From assembly GCA_017614795.1 (NCBI GenBank), contig JAGABD010000002.1, positions 1-5,831 on the forward strand: DNA of 5,831 nt. Reading direction: 5' to 3'. The notes below the pieces were generated by a model, which made no database searches, was not told where the DNA came from, and was given only the letters and a program-made list of their open reading frames with translations. Source of the stretch: Bacteroidales bacterium. GTDB taxonomy: Bacteria > Bacteroidota > Bacteroidia > Bacteroidales > UBA932. Shown here in pieces: positions 1-5,831 of this stretch (its first letter is position 1; the number at the start of each line of letters is the position of its first letter). A program made the translations under genes and the position numbers.

Positions 1-369
1 CGCCGGGCGGACGTGTTGGCTCCGCCCCTTCCCTTAGAGGGCCCTTTCGATATTATCGTCAGCAACCCGCCGTATGTTCTCGAGTCGGAACGCGCGGAGA
101 TGCGCCCGAACGTTCTCGATTACGAGCCAGACCTCGCGCTGTTCGTCCCGGACGACGATCCTCTTCGTTTCTACAAAGCCCTGGCGCAGCACGCGGCGCG
201 ACTTCTGGCCGAAAACGGCCGGGGCATCTTCGAAGCCAACGCCCGTTTCTGCGGTGAAGTCGCGGCGCTCCTCGAGCCCGTTTTTGCAGACGTGGAAATC
301 CTGAATGACATTTCGGGAAGAGAGCGTTTCGTCTCTTTCAGAAATGCCGAAAAAAAGATAACTTTGTAG
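1..369 (+). CDS. prmC: Peptide chain release factor N5-glutamine methyltransferase PrmC (HemK), 3' part only
   Basis: The frame is open from the first base (R-R-A-D-V-L...), so the gene begins upstream and only about 122 C-terminal codons are visible. The GTG at 13 is an internal Val, not a start. The diagnostic NPPY motif, which in this family binds the glutamine side chain of the substrate, is at 64-75 and is preceded by FDIIVS, as is typical of class I SAM-dependent methyltransferases. Downstream come the YEPDLAL segment, the D-P-L-R-F-Y segment and a C-terminal G-R-E-R-F-V, all in the order expected of PrmC. PrmC enzymes methylate the Gln of the GGQ motif in release factors RF1 and RF2 in the cytoplasm, which supports efficient termination. 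The SAM-binding glycine loop lies outside the window. The TAG stop is at 367-369, just after a run of seven A (350-356). The next gene begins 19 nt later. The identification is secure, and nothing suggests damage. Confidence 0.93.
   Translation, partial: RRADVLAPPLPLEGPFDIIVSNPPYVLESERAEMRPNVLDYEPDLALFVPDDDPLRFYKALAQHAARLLAENGRGIFEANARFCGEVAALLEPVFADVEILNDISGRERFVSFRNAEKKITL
336..366 (+). promoter_or_regulatory. Putative Bacteroides-type promoter for the GH97-galE pair
   Basis: TAACTTTG at 359-366 matches the Bacteroides -7 consensus TAnnTTTG exactly. Nineteen bases upstream, TTTC (336-339) matches three of four bases of the -33 element TTTG, and the spacing is within the 19-21 usual for this sigma factor. 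Transcription would start near 372-375, leaving a leader of about 15 nt before the ATG at 389. The element lies over the end of prmC, and the prmC stop codon starts with the base after the -7 box. The match is seen directly. Promoter activity is inferred. Confidence 0.5.
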
Positions 370-388
370 ACAGTCGCGTTACATCATA

Positions 389-445
389 ATGAAAAAGATA
401 TTTGCCGCAATCCTCCTTCTGACCCTCGCAACTGCCGTACAGGCG
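389..445 (+). other. Sec signal peptide of the GH97 protein
   Basis: Residues 1-19 have two lysines after the Met, a hydrophobic core (IFAAILLLTLATAV) and a signal peptidase I site V-Q-A before Lys20-Asp21. There is no lipobox cysteine, so a soluble periplasmic enzyme is expected rather than a lipoprotein. Cleavage position is judged by eye. Confidence 0.85.
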
Positions 446-2338
446 AAGGATTTCAAGGTTTCAAGCCCCTCGGGAGATCTCAAGGTGACAGTTTCCGTCA
501 CCGACAGTACACGTTACACCCTCGAAGTGAAAGGCGTGACGGTCCTCAAGGACTGCGCGATAGCGATGGAGCTGGAAGACGGCCGTGTCCTCGGAGCCGG
601 CAGCAGAATACGCAAGGACACACGCGGCAGCCGCACAGAATCGATCACAGCTCCGCTTTACCGCCAGGAGTCGTTCGAAGCGGCGTATAACTACATCCGC
701 CTCAGCTACGACGGCGATTACATCCTCCAGTTCAGGGCTTACAACGACGGCGTGGCGTATCGTTTCGTCACCTCTTTCGCCGACGACATAGTGGTGAAAA
801 ACGAGACTGTCCAGTTCAATTTCGCCGACAAATATCCGCTAGTCATCCCTATGGTCCCGAAGAGGGAAGACCGTTACGAAACATCGTTCGAGGCCTGCTA
901 TACGGAGACCGAAGTCGGTCGCGCCAGCGAGGATCTCGCCTTCTTGCCGTGTCTCGTCAGGGTGCCTGAAGTGGGTAACCTGATGATGATGGAATCGGAT
1001 GTGGAGGATTATCCCGGAATGTTCGTAAAGCAGACCTCCAAGGGCCTCACCTCCGAGTTCCCGCCTGTGCCGCTGAAGTTCAAGGTGGGCGGTGGCGGCG
1101 CCAACAGGCCGGACGGCTACTCGGATGTCATCGCACGCACGAAAGGTTCGCGCAGCTACCCGTGGCGCATAGTGGCCTATGCCCCCGAGGACAAGAACCT
1201 TCCGACCAACAATATGGTCTATCAGACGGCAAGCCCTTCGAAACTGGACGACGTCAGCTGGATTACTCCGGGCCATTCAACGTGGGACTGGTGGAACGCA
1301 TCGCTTCTATGGAACGTTCCCTTCAAGGCCGGCATCAACACCGAGACTTACAAATACCATATCGACTTCGCCGAGAAAAACGGCATCGAGTACGTGATAG
1401 TGGACGACGGCTGGTACAAGGACTTCGACCCTATGCAGCAGTCGGACGCCATCGACATCAAGGAGATATGCGGCTACGCGCAGGAGTCGAACGTGAAAAT
1501 CATCCTCTGGATGGCCTACACCCCGTTCGTGAACAACGCCGAGCAGATCTGCGATTATTACTCCAAACTCGGAGTGGCCGGCTTCAAGATCGACTTCTTC
1601 GACGGCCAGTACCAGACCATCGTCAGCCAGGTCTATGAAATGGCCGAGATCACTTCCCGCTACCGCCTGATAGTGGACTTCCACGGCCTCAAGCCGACCG
1701 GCCTCAACAGAACCTACCCGAACGTGGTGAACTTCGAGGGCGTCTTCGGCTTGGAGAATTGCAAGTGGAGTACGATAGACGTGGATATGCCGCGCAATCA
1801 GGTCAGCATCCCGTACCTCAGGATGGCCGCCGCCCCGATTGATTTCACGCAGGGCGCTATGCGCAACGGCAGCCGCGGCGAGTATGCGATGAACTTCAAC
1901 CACCCGATGAGCCAGGGCACCAGGGCCTGCCAGATAGCGATGTACATAGTCTACGACTCGCCGCTGGTGATGCTCTGCGACAGCCCGTCGGCCTACATCG
2001 AGGACCAGCCTACCCTTGATTTCATTATGACCATCCCCACCGTCTTCGAGTCCACCGAAGTGCTGGACGGCAAGCTCGGCGAGTACATAGTGACCAAGCG
2101 CGAAAAGGCAGGTAAGTATTACATAGGCGCGATGACCAACTGGGAAGAGCGCGACATCACCCTCAATCTCGACTTCCTCCCGCAGGGAGAATGGCTCGTC
2201 ACGATCTACCGCGACGGCATCAATGCGGACGTTATAGGAAAAGACCACAAAATTGAAACTCTCGTCGTGAACGACGGTGCGACCGTGGGTGTCCACCTCG
2301 CTCCCGGCGGCGGATTCGCAATGGTAATAGAAAGATAA
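389..2338 (+). CDS. Secreted glycoside hydrolase family 97 protein, likely retaining alpha-galactosidase type
   Basis: This 649-residue protein has the full length and architecture of GH97. It has a signal peptide (1-19), an N-terminal beta-sandwich domain to about residue 280, a TIM-barrel catalytic domain from about 290 to 550 and a C-terminal beta domain. Family landmarks include TPGHSTWDWW (293-302), DDGWY (339-343), HG-x-x-PTG-x-x-RTYPN (432-445), TQGAMRN (487-493) and GEYIVTK (564-570). GH97 contains inverting alpha-glucosidases such as SusB and retaining alpha-galactosidases such as BT1871. The retaining branch uses an Asp nucleophile on a barrel strand, and here KID places Asp402 at that position. 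Glu456 in G-L-E is the likely acid/base, 54 residues later. The protein is thus predicted to act in the periplasm on alpha-galactosides, but the substrate is inferred. The ATG is chosen because the signal peptide follows it immediately. No Shine-Dalgarno site is evident, as is common in this phylum. galE follows 5 nt downstream. No SusC/SusD partners are visible. Confidence 0.9.
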   Translation: MKKIFAAILLLTLATAVQAKDFKVSSPSGDLKVTVSVTDSTRYTLEVKGVTVLKDCAIAMELEDGRVLGAGSRIRKDTRGSRTESITAPLYRQESFEAAYNYIRLSYDGDYILQFRAYNDGVAYRFVTSFADDIVVKNETVQFNFADKYPLVIPMVPKREDRYETSFEACYTETEVGRASEDLAFLPCLVRVPEVGNLMMMESDVEDYPGMFVKQTSKGLTSEFPPVPLKFKVGGGGANRPDGYSDVIARTKGSRSYPWRIVAYAPEDKNLPTNNMVYQTASPSKLDDVSWITPGHSTWDWWNASLLWNVPFKAGINTETYKYHIDFAEKNGIEYVIVDDGWYKDFDPMQQSDAIDIKEICGYAQESNVKIILWMAYTPFVNNAEQICDYYSKLGVAGFKIDFFDGQYQTIVSQVYEMAEITSRYRLIVDFHGLKPTGLNRTYPNVVNFEGVFGLENCKWSTIDVDMPRNQVSIPYLRMAAAPIDFTQGAMRNGSRGEYAMNFNHPMSQGTRACQIAMYIVYDSPLVMLCDSPSAYIEDQPTLDFIMTIPTVFESTEVLDGKLGEYIVTKREKAGKYYIGAMTNWEERDITLNLDFLPQGEWLVTIYRDGINADVIGKDHKIETLVVNDGATVGVHLAPGGGFAMVIER

Positions 2339-2343
2339 AATCT

Positions 2344-3366
2344 ATGGCAAAAAAGACTGTACTGGTTTCGGGCGGCGCCGGCTATATCGGCAGCCACGTC
2401 ACCGTGGAACTCGATGCGGCAGGCTACGACGTAGTTATCGCCGACAATTTCTCAAACTGCGACCGCACGAACTATAAGGGCGTGTGCAAAATCACCGGGA
2501 AGGAACTCCCGCTCATCGAAATGGACTTCTGCGACCTCGCTGCCGTCCGTAAGCTCTTCGACAGCCGCAAGATCGACGCAGTCATCCACTTCGCCGCGTT
2601 CAAGGCGGTGGGAGAGTCGGTGGAAGATCCGCTCAAGTACTACACCAACAACCTCATCTCCTTCCTGAACATCCTTCAGGTAGCGCGCGACAAGGGCTGC
2701 AACGTCCTCTTCTCTTCGTCTGCAACCGTCTATGGCGAGCCGGAGCATCTGCCGGTCAGCGAGCTCTCCGAGCGCAAGCCCTCGACCTCGCCCTACGGCA
2801 ACACGAAGCAGATGTGCGAGGACTTCCTTCGCGACTGCGTGAAGGCTTACCCGACCATCAAGGGTATCGCGCTGCGCTACTTCAACCCGATCGGCGCTCA
2901 CCCGTCCGCACTCATCGGCGAACTCCCGCGCGGAGTGCCCAACAACCTCGTTCCGTTCATCACTCAGACCGCCATCGGCAAGCGCGAATGCCTCAGCGTC
3001 TTCGGCAACGATTATCCCACCCCCGACGGCACCTGCCTGCGCGACTTCATAGACATAATCGACCTCGCCAAGGCCCACGTCTTTGCGGTTACACGTATGC
3101 TCGACGGCAAGATGGAGGAGAACTACGAAATCTTCAACATCGGCACCGGTCGCCCCGTCAGCGTGATGGAGCTTATCACCACCTTCGAGAAAGTCAACAA
3201 CCTGAAGCTGAACTACAAAATCGCCCCTCGCCGCCCCGGCGACGTGATGTCCGTCTGGTGCGACCCTACCATCGGCGAAAAGAAGCTCGGCTGGAAAGCT
3301 CAGCGCACGCTCGAAGAGACCCTCGCCTCCGCGTGGGCCTGGGAAAAGTATCTGGCTGGAAAGTAG
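2344..3366 (+). CDS. galE: UDP-glucose 4-epimerase GalE
   Basis: This 340-residue cytoplasmic enzyme of the extended short-chain dehydrogenase family has almost the length of E. coli GalE (338). The NAD-binding GGAGYIGSH motif is at residues 10-18, and Asp34 of ADNFSN is near the NAD ribose. The catalytic set is Ser126 in FSSSATVYG, Tyr151 and Lys155 in the Y-x-x-x-K of SPYGNTK. LRYFNPIGAHPSALIGE (177-193) and APRRPGD (294-300) are GalE signatures. It interconverts UDP-glucose and UDP-galactose, serving the Leloir pathway and polysaccharide precursor supply. Aligning RR-x-GD with E. coli puts Val304 where E. coli has Tyr299 and human has Cys307, the residue that limits binding of N-acetylated sugars. 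Some UDP-GlcNAc/UDP-GalNAc activity is therefore possible. The ATG follows the GH97 stop by 5 nt, so the two are probably one operon. No galK or galT is in view. The stop is 8 nt from the end of the convergent pepT. Confidence 0.96.
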   Translation: MAKKTVLVSGGAGYIGSHVTVELDAAGYDVVIADNFSNCDRTNYKGVCKITGKELPLIEMDFCDLAAVRKLFDSRKIDAVIHFAAFKAVGESVEDPLKYYTNNLISFLNILQVARDKGCNVLFSSSATVYGEPEHLPVSELSERKPSTSPYGNTKQMCEDFLRDCVKAYPTIKGIALRYFNPIGAHPSALIGELPRGVPNNLVPFITQTAIGKRECLSVFGNDYPTPDGTCLRDFIDIIDLAKAHVFAVTRMLDGKMEENYEIFNIGTGRPVSVMELITTFEKVNNLKLNYKIAPRRPGDVMSVWCDPTIGEKKLGWKAQRTLEETLASAWAWEKYLAGK

Positions 3367-3374
3367 TATATAAA

Positions 3375-4595
3375 CTACTCAGCGTAGAGGCCTATGATGT
3401 TCAGAATGACATTGTAGGCCTTTTCCATTGACTGCACGGGCACGAACTCCATTTTTCCGTGGAAGTTGAGGCCGCCGGCGAAGATGTTCGGGCAGGGGAG
3501 TCCCATAAACGACAGGTTCGCGCCGTCGGTGCCGCCGCGTATGGGCTGGACCTTCGGTTTCACGCCCGCCTTTTCCATAGCCTTCATCGCTATCTCCACG
3601 ATGCGGTAGTGCGGCTCCACCTGCTTGCGCATATTGAAATACTGGTGCTTGATCTCCACGGTCGCGGTACCCTCGCCGTAGCGGTCGTTGATGGCCTTCA
3701 CGCACTTGCGTATGGTCGCCTTCTGCAGCTCGTGCTTGTCGAGGTCGTGCTCGCGGAGAATGTAGGTGAAGGTGCACTCTTCCACCGTGCCCTTATATGA
3801 AATCAGGTGATAGAAGCCCTGGTAGCCTTCGGTGTATTCGGGGCGCTGCTCGGGAGGCAGAAGCATTTCCAACTCCATACCGATCAGGATGGCGTTGCGC
3901 ATCTTGCCCTTGGCATAACCGGGATGCACGTTGCGGCCCTGGATGTGAACGGTCGCGGCCGCGGCGTTGAAGTTCTCGAACTCCAGCTCACCGACCTCGC
4001 CGCCGTCCATCGTGTAGGCGTAGGTCGCGTCGAAGCGCTTCACGTCGAACTTCGCGACCCCGCGGCCGATCTCCTCGTCGGGAGTGAAGCCGATACGGAT
4101 GGGGCCGTGCTTGAATTCGGGATGCTCGACTATGTATTCGACCGCGGCCATAATCTCCGCCACGCCGGCTTTGTCGTCAGCGCCCAGCAGGGTGGTGCCG
4201 TCGGTGGTGATGAGGGTCTCGTGCTTATGGCCTATGAGTTCGGGGAACTCTTCGGGATCGAGATACAGACCGGGCACGCCCTTGAGGGCGATGGGGTCGC
4301 CGTCGTAGTCCTCGATAATCTGGGGCTTGATGTTCGCGCCCGAAGCGTCGGGAGAAGTGTCCACGTGCGCTATGAATCCGACGGCGGGGATGTCGCCCTC
4401 AGTGTTCGCGGGGATTTTGCCCATAACGTAGCCGTACTCGTCGAGAGTGGCTTCCACTCCCATCGCGTTGAGCTCCTTGCAGAGCAGCTTCAGCAGGTCG
4501 AACTGCTTCGCAGTGCTCGGCTGGCTCTCAGACTCTTCGTTGGACTGGGTGTCTATCGCGACATAGCGCAGGAATCTGTCTTTAATGCTTTCCAT
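3375..4595 (-). CDS. pepT: Peptidase T (tripeptide aminopeptidase), M20B metallopeptidase
   Basis: This 406-residue protein is close in length to characterised PepT enzymes (about 409). It is expected to release the N-terminal residue from tripeptides in the cytoplasm using two zinc ions. The M20 motifs are in order: AHVDTSPDASG (76-86) with zinc ligand His77 and Asp79; GADDKAG (138-144) with the metal-bridging Asp; TPDEEIG (171-177) with general base Glu174 and ligand Glu175; MDGG (196-199) with Asp197; and NFHGKMEF (377-384) with ligand His379. RNVHPGYAKGKM (221-232) and IRGGTDGANLSFMG (352-365) are further PepT signatures. There is no signal peptide. The ATG overlaps the last 14 nt of the upstream OstA-like gene, and an AAGGAG lies 10 nt before it, so coupled translation from one transcript is likely. 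The two proteins have no known shared pathway. The 3' end faces galE across 8 nt and also contains the hairpin at 3386-3424. Confidence 0.96.
   Translation of the reverse strand: MESIKDRFLRYVAIDTQSNEESESQPSTAKQFDLLKLLCKELNAMGVEATLDEYGYVMGKIPANTEGDIPAVGFIAHVDTSPDASGANIKPQIIEDYDGDPIALKGVPGLYLDPEEFPELIGHKHETLITTDGTTLLGADDKAGVAEIMAAVEYIVEHPEFKHGPIRIGFTPDEEIGRGVAKFDVKRFDATYAYTMDGGEVGELEFENFNAAAATVHIQGRNVHPGYAKGKMRNAILIGMELEMLLPPEQRPEYTEGYQGFYHLISYKGTVEECTFTYILREHDLDKHELQKATIRKCVKAINDRYGEGTATVEIKHQYFNMRKQVEPHYRIVEIAMKAMEKAGVKPKVQPIRGGTDGANLSFMGLPCPNIFAGGLNFHGKMEFVPVQSMEKAYNVILNIIGLYAE
3386..3424 (+). terminator. Hairpin with short T-run, putative terminator of the GH97-galE unit, inside the 3' end of pepT
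   Basis: AGGCCTA (3388-3394) pairs perfectly with TAGGCCT (3415-3421). The stem continues inward through two G-U wobbles, the four pairs ATGT/ACAT and one more wobble, to a six-base loop (3402-3407). It can extend outward by a wobble and an A-T pair to 3386 and 3423. A run of four T (3421-3424) is at the + strand 3' side. The wobbles become A-C mismatches in the opposite transcript and no T-run follows on that side, so the structure favours the + strand. It starts 20 nt after the galE stop and is also pepT coding sequence. The T-run is short, which limits confidence. Confidence 0.5.
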
Positions 4596-5831
4596 TCTTT
4601 TCCTTCTCCTTCTTCTGTTTGTAGTATTCGATGTATTTGTTCAGGATTTCCTGATCCTTTTTGGCTTCGGCCTCCGCTGCATCGAGTTCCTTCTGCTTCT
4701 TGGCGCGGGCCTTTGCCTCATCCTTCTTTGCTTTTTCTTCCGCTTTGGCAGCGTCGCGCGCGTCGAGGATGGCCCACCGCGCTTCGCGCGCCTCGGCCCT
4801 TTCCTTCCTGCGCGCGGCGTTCCTCTCACGCCACTCGTTGAACTTCTGCTTGAAGGTCTTCTTAGGCGGCTCCTGAGGGGCAACCGTGAGACTGTCCTTT
4901 ACAACCAGCGAGTCGCACAGCGCCAGCGAATCTTTCAGAGGCAAACTGTCCGCGAGCGTGAGGCTGTCGACAACAGCCAGAGTGTCCCTTGCCGCCGTTG
5001 AATCCCTCTTCTCAAGCTCCATATCCAGCGCCTTGATCTCCTTGTCGAGCTTCGGCTCCGGCTTCTTCGGATGAGACTTGTGGCTCTCGTCTATCGAAGC
5101 GTAGACGCTCTTCATATAGCCGGGGAAGTAGATATTGGTTTCTTTAAACTTCGCGCGAGGATGCTTTGCGTACTCAGCCCTCTGCGACTGGCGCACGGTG
5201 AGGGTGGTGATGCTGGTCTTGCCCGTGGGCTTAAGCTCCGGCACCCATTTGAATCCCTTGATATACTGGTCCGACTTGGGGAACTGCACCACCGGATAAG
5301 CGTCGTTCTTAGGCGTGTCGAAATAGTGCATACGGTCGAGCGTGCCGTCGAGGAAATTGCCCGACAGCATCTTGCTCTCCACTTTGTTCACGGTGGAAAG
5401 CTGCCCGTTTTCTTCGAGGTAGAATATGGCGGATGCGCCGCCTATCGCGTCGAACCTCGTCAGCGCTGCCGTGGTGTCGAAGAATGCGATTATCTCCGCA
5501 CCCTTGATCTGATCGTAATGAAGCGTGTCCTCATACGTGACTATCATAGCGTTGGACATCAGGCTCGCCCTTTCCACGGCGTTGTTCCTGATGAGCACGT
5601 TGAGGCTGTCGGAGAAGTACTGCCTGCGTCCTTCGTTCCACACGACCGGGTCGAGGTAGAATCGTGCGATGCTGTCCAGGTCCGTGTAGCGCAGCGAATC
5701 GCAGCGCACCTGCATATCCTTGCGGTATATCTTCACATTCCTTATGCCCACGGCGAATCCTATCTTCGTCGTGTCCGGCGGCGGGATGTTCGCGAGCGAA
5801 TCCGCCCTCGCTATCGAGTCGCGCTGCGCGA
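4582..5831 (-). CDS. OstA-like (LptA/OstA fold) protein of Bacteroidota, N-terminus outside the window
   Basis: The frame stays open to the right edge, so 415 complete codons of a longer gene are visible. The GTG at 5749-5751 is internal. The segment beginning VGIRNVKIYRKDMQVRCDSL, with later ERASLMSNAMIV, GGASAIFYLEENGQ, VNKVESKMLSG and ETNIYFPGYM, matches what I recall of the conserved OstA-like proteins of this phylum. OstA/LptA domains form stacked beta-strands that bind lipid A, and LptA carries LPS across the periplasm, so a periplasmic role in outer-membrane assembly is likely but inferred. Counting Val at 5749-5751 as residue 1, the beta-domain runs to about residue 215. A linker with six hexapeptide repeats (256-291) and a highly charged Lys/Glu/Ala-rich helical tail (about 297-389) follow. 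Two similar hexads (DSIARA, DSLANI) occur at 5785-5820. No membrane segment is visible in this part. The stop overlaps the pepT start by 14 nt. The family call is firmer than the exact function. Confidence 0.83.
   Translation of the reverse strand, partial: AQRDSIARADSLANIPPPDTTKIGFAVGIRNVKIYRKDMQVRCDSLRYTDLDSIARFYLDPVVWNEGRRQYFSDSLNVLIRNNAVERASLMSNAMIVTYEDTLHYDQIKGAEIIAFFDTTAALTRFDAIGGASAIFYLEENGQLSTVNKVESKMLSGNFLDGTLDRMHYFDTPKNDAYPVVQFPKSDQYIKGFKWVPELKPTGKTSITTLTVRQSQRAEYAKHPRAKFKETNIYFPGYMKSVYASIDESHKSHPKKPEPKLDKEIKALDMELEKRDSTAARDTLAVVDSLTLADSLPLKDSLALCDSLVVKDSLTVAPQEPPKKTFKQKFNEWRERNAARRKERAEAREARWAILDARDAAKAEEKAKKDEAKARAKKQKELDAAEAEAKKDQEILNKYIEYYKQKKEKEKNGKH
4585..4863 (-). other. Charged, probably helical C-terminal tail of the OstA-like protein
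   Basis: The last 93 residues are dominated by Lys, Arg, Glu, Asp and Ala, with few large hydrophobic residues and almost no Gly or Pro. This composition favours a long single helix or coiled coil. It ends in a Lys/Glu run (YKQKKEKEKNGKH). The LPS-binding fold does not need such a tail. It may be a spacer or bind a partner or an acidic surface, but nothing in the sequence shows which. Confidence 0.6.
4606..4611 (-). promoter_or_regulatory. Shine-Dalgarno-like site before pepT, inside the OstA-like coding region
   Basis: Read on the - strand, AAGGAG lies 10 nt before the pepT ATG (4593-4595). The stretch also encodes the Lys/Glu-rich end of the OstA-like protein, so the purines may be there for protein reasons. 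It supports the chosen pepT start, but as a ribosome binding site it is tentative. Confidence 0.35.
4879..4986 (-). repeat. Six tandem 18-bp units encoding a D-S-L hexapeptide repeat
   Basis: Six consecutive hexapeptides follow the pattern D-(S/T)-L-x-(V/L)-x: DTLAVV, DSLTLA, DSLPLK, DSLALC, DSLVVK and DSLTVA. The codons differ between units (GAC/GAT; AGC, AGT or TCG for Ser; CTC, CTG or TTG for Leu). The protein pattern is thus kept while the DNA has drifted, which argues against recent slippage. It sits between the beta-domain and the charged tail, probably as a linker. Confidence 0.85.

Noticed and set aside
350..356. Run of seven A near the end of prmC as a possible frameshift site
   Set aside because: It is four codons before the normal stop, the frame is intact, and a slip would only alter the last few residues. 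No second ORF would be joined.
1307..2296. Long - strand open frame (329 codons) inside the GH97 gene
   Set aside because: The translation is rich in Val, His and Ala with no family motif, as expected from the complement of GC-rich codons. The GH97 frame is certain.
2452..3078. - strand open frame (208 codons) inside galE
   Set aside because: It is a shadow of galE with no motif and no plausible start context.
3362..3379. Inverted repeat AGTAGT/ACTACT around the galE-pepT junction
   Set aside because: Two facing TAG stops create part of this symmetry automatically. The stem is only six weak pairs with no T-run, so it is unlikely to terminate transcription on its own.
4612..4635. TTTG and TATTTG near 4617-4640 as a + strand promoter
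   Set aside because: The downstream element lacks the two-base gap of TAnnTTTG, and no + strand gene follows. It is coding sequence of the OstA-like gene.
3807..4841. Long + strand open frame (344 codons) antisense to pepT and the end of the OstA-like gene
   Set aside because: Its translation has no recognisable domain. It mirrors a well-supported pepT frame, and long antisense frames are common in GC-rich coding sequence.
5749..5751. GTG as the start of the OstA-like protein
   Set aside because: The frame stays open to the window edge with in-family sequence (DSIARADSLAN, DTTKIGFA) ahead of it, so the gene continues beyond 5831.

Overview
The window suggests a Bacteroidota genome, probably order Bacteroidales, with fairly high GC (well above half by eye). 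The reasons are a GH97 glycoside hydrolase, an OstA-like protein of the type found in this phylum, a promoter matching the Bacteroides -33/-7 consensus, and little use of Shine-Dalgarno sites on the + strand genes. The sequence does not fix a genus.

Layout: three + strand genes (1-3366) converge on two - strand genes (3375 to the right edge). From the left these are the 3' part of prmC (release-factor glutamine methyltransferase, cut by the window edge), a secreted GH97 glycosidase (389-2338), and galE (2344-3366), which starts 5 nt after the GH97 stop. On the - strand, an OstA-like protein cut by the right edge (4582-5831) is followed by pepT (3375-4595), which overlaps it by 14 nt. Coding density is nearly complete, and the longest non-coding gap is 19 nt. 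I see no RNA genes, mobile elements or CRISPR array.

The GH97 protein carries the Asp expected of the retaining, alpha-galactosidase-type branch of the family. Its tight linkage to UDP-glucose 4-epimerase suggests a small galactoside unit: galactose is released in the periplasm and UDP-galactose/UDP-glucose are interconverted in the cytoplasm. A promoter spanning the 3' end of prmC (336-366) would let this pair be transcribed separately from prmC. A hairpin with a short T-run (3386-3424), lying inside the 3' coding end of the convergent pepT, looks like its terminator. The OstA-like protein is probably linked to LPS transport or outer-membrane assembly, while PepT is a cytoplasmic tripeptidase. 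Their overlap suggests co-transcription but no shared pathway.

This is mostly ordinary chromosomal sequence, and I do not see a convincing new biological system. The points most worth a second look are the terminator embedded in pepT, the non-Tyr gate residue in GalE, the retaining-type GH97 linked to galE, and the six-unit hexapeptide repeat plus charged tail of the OstA-like protein.
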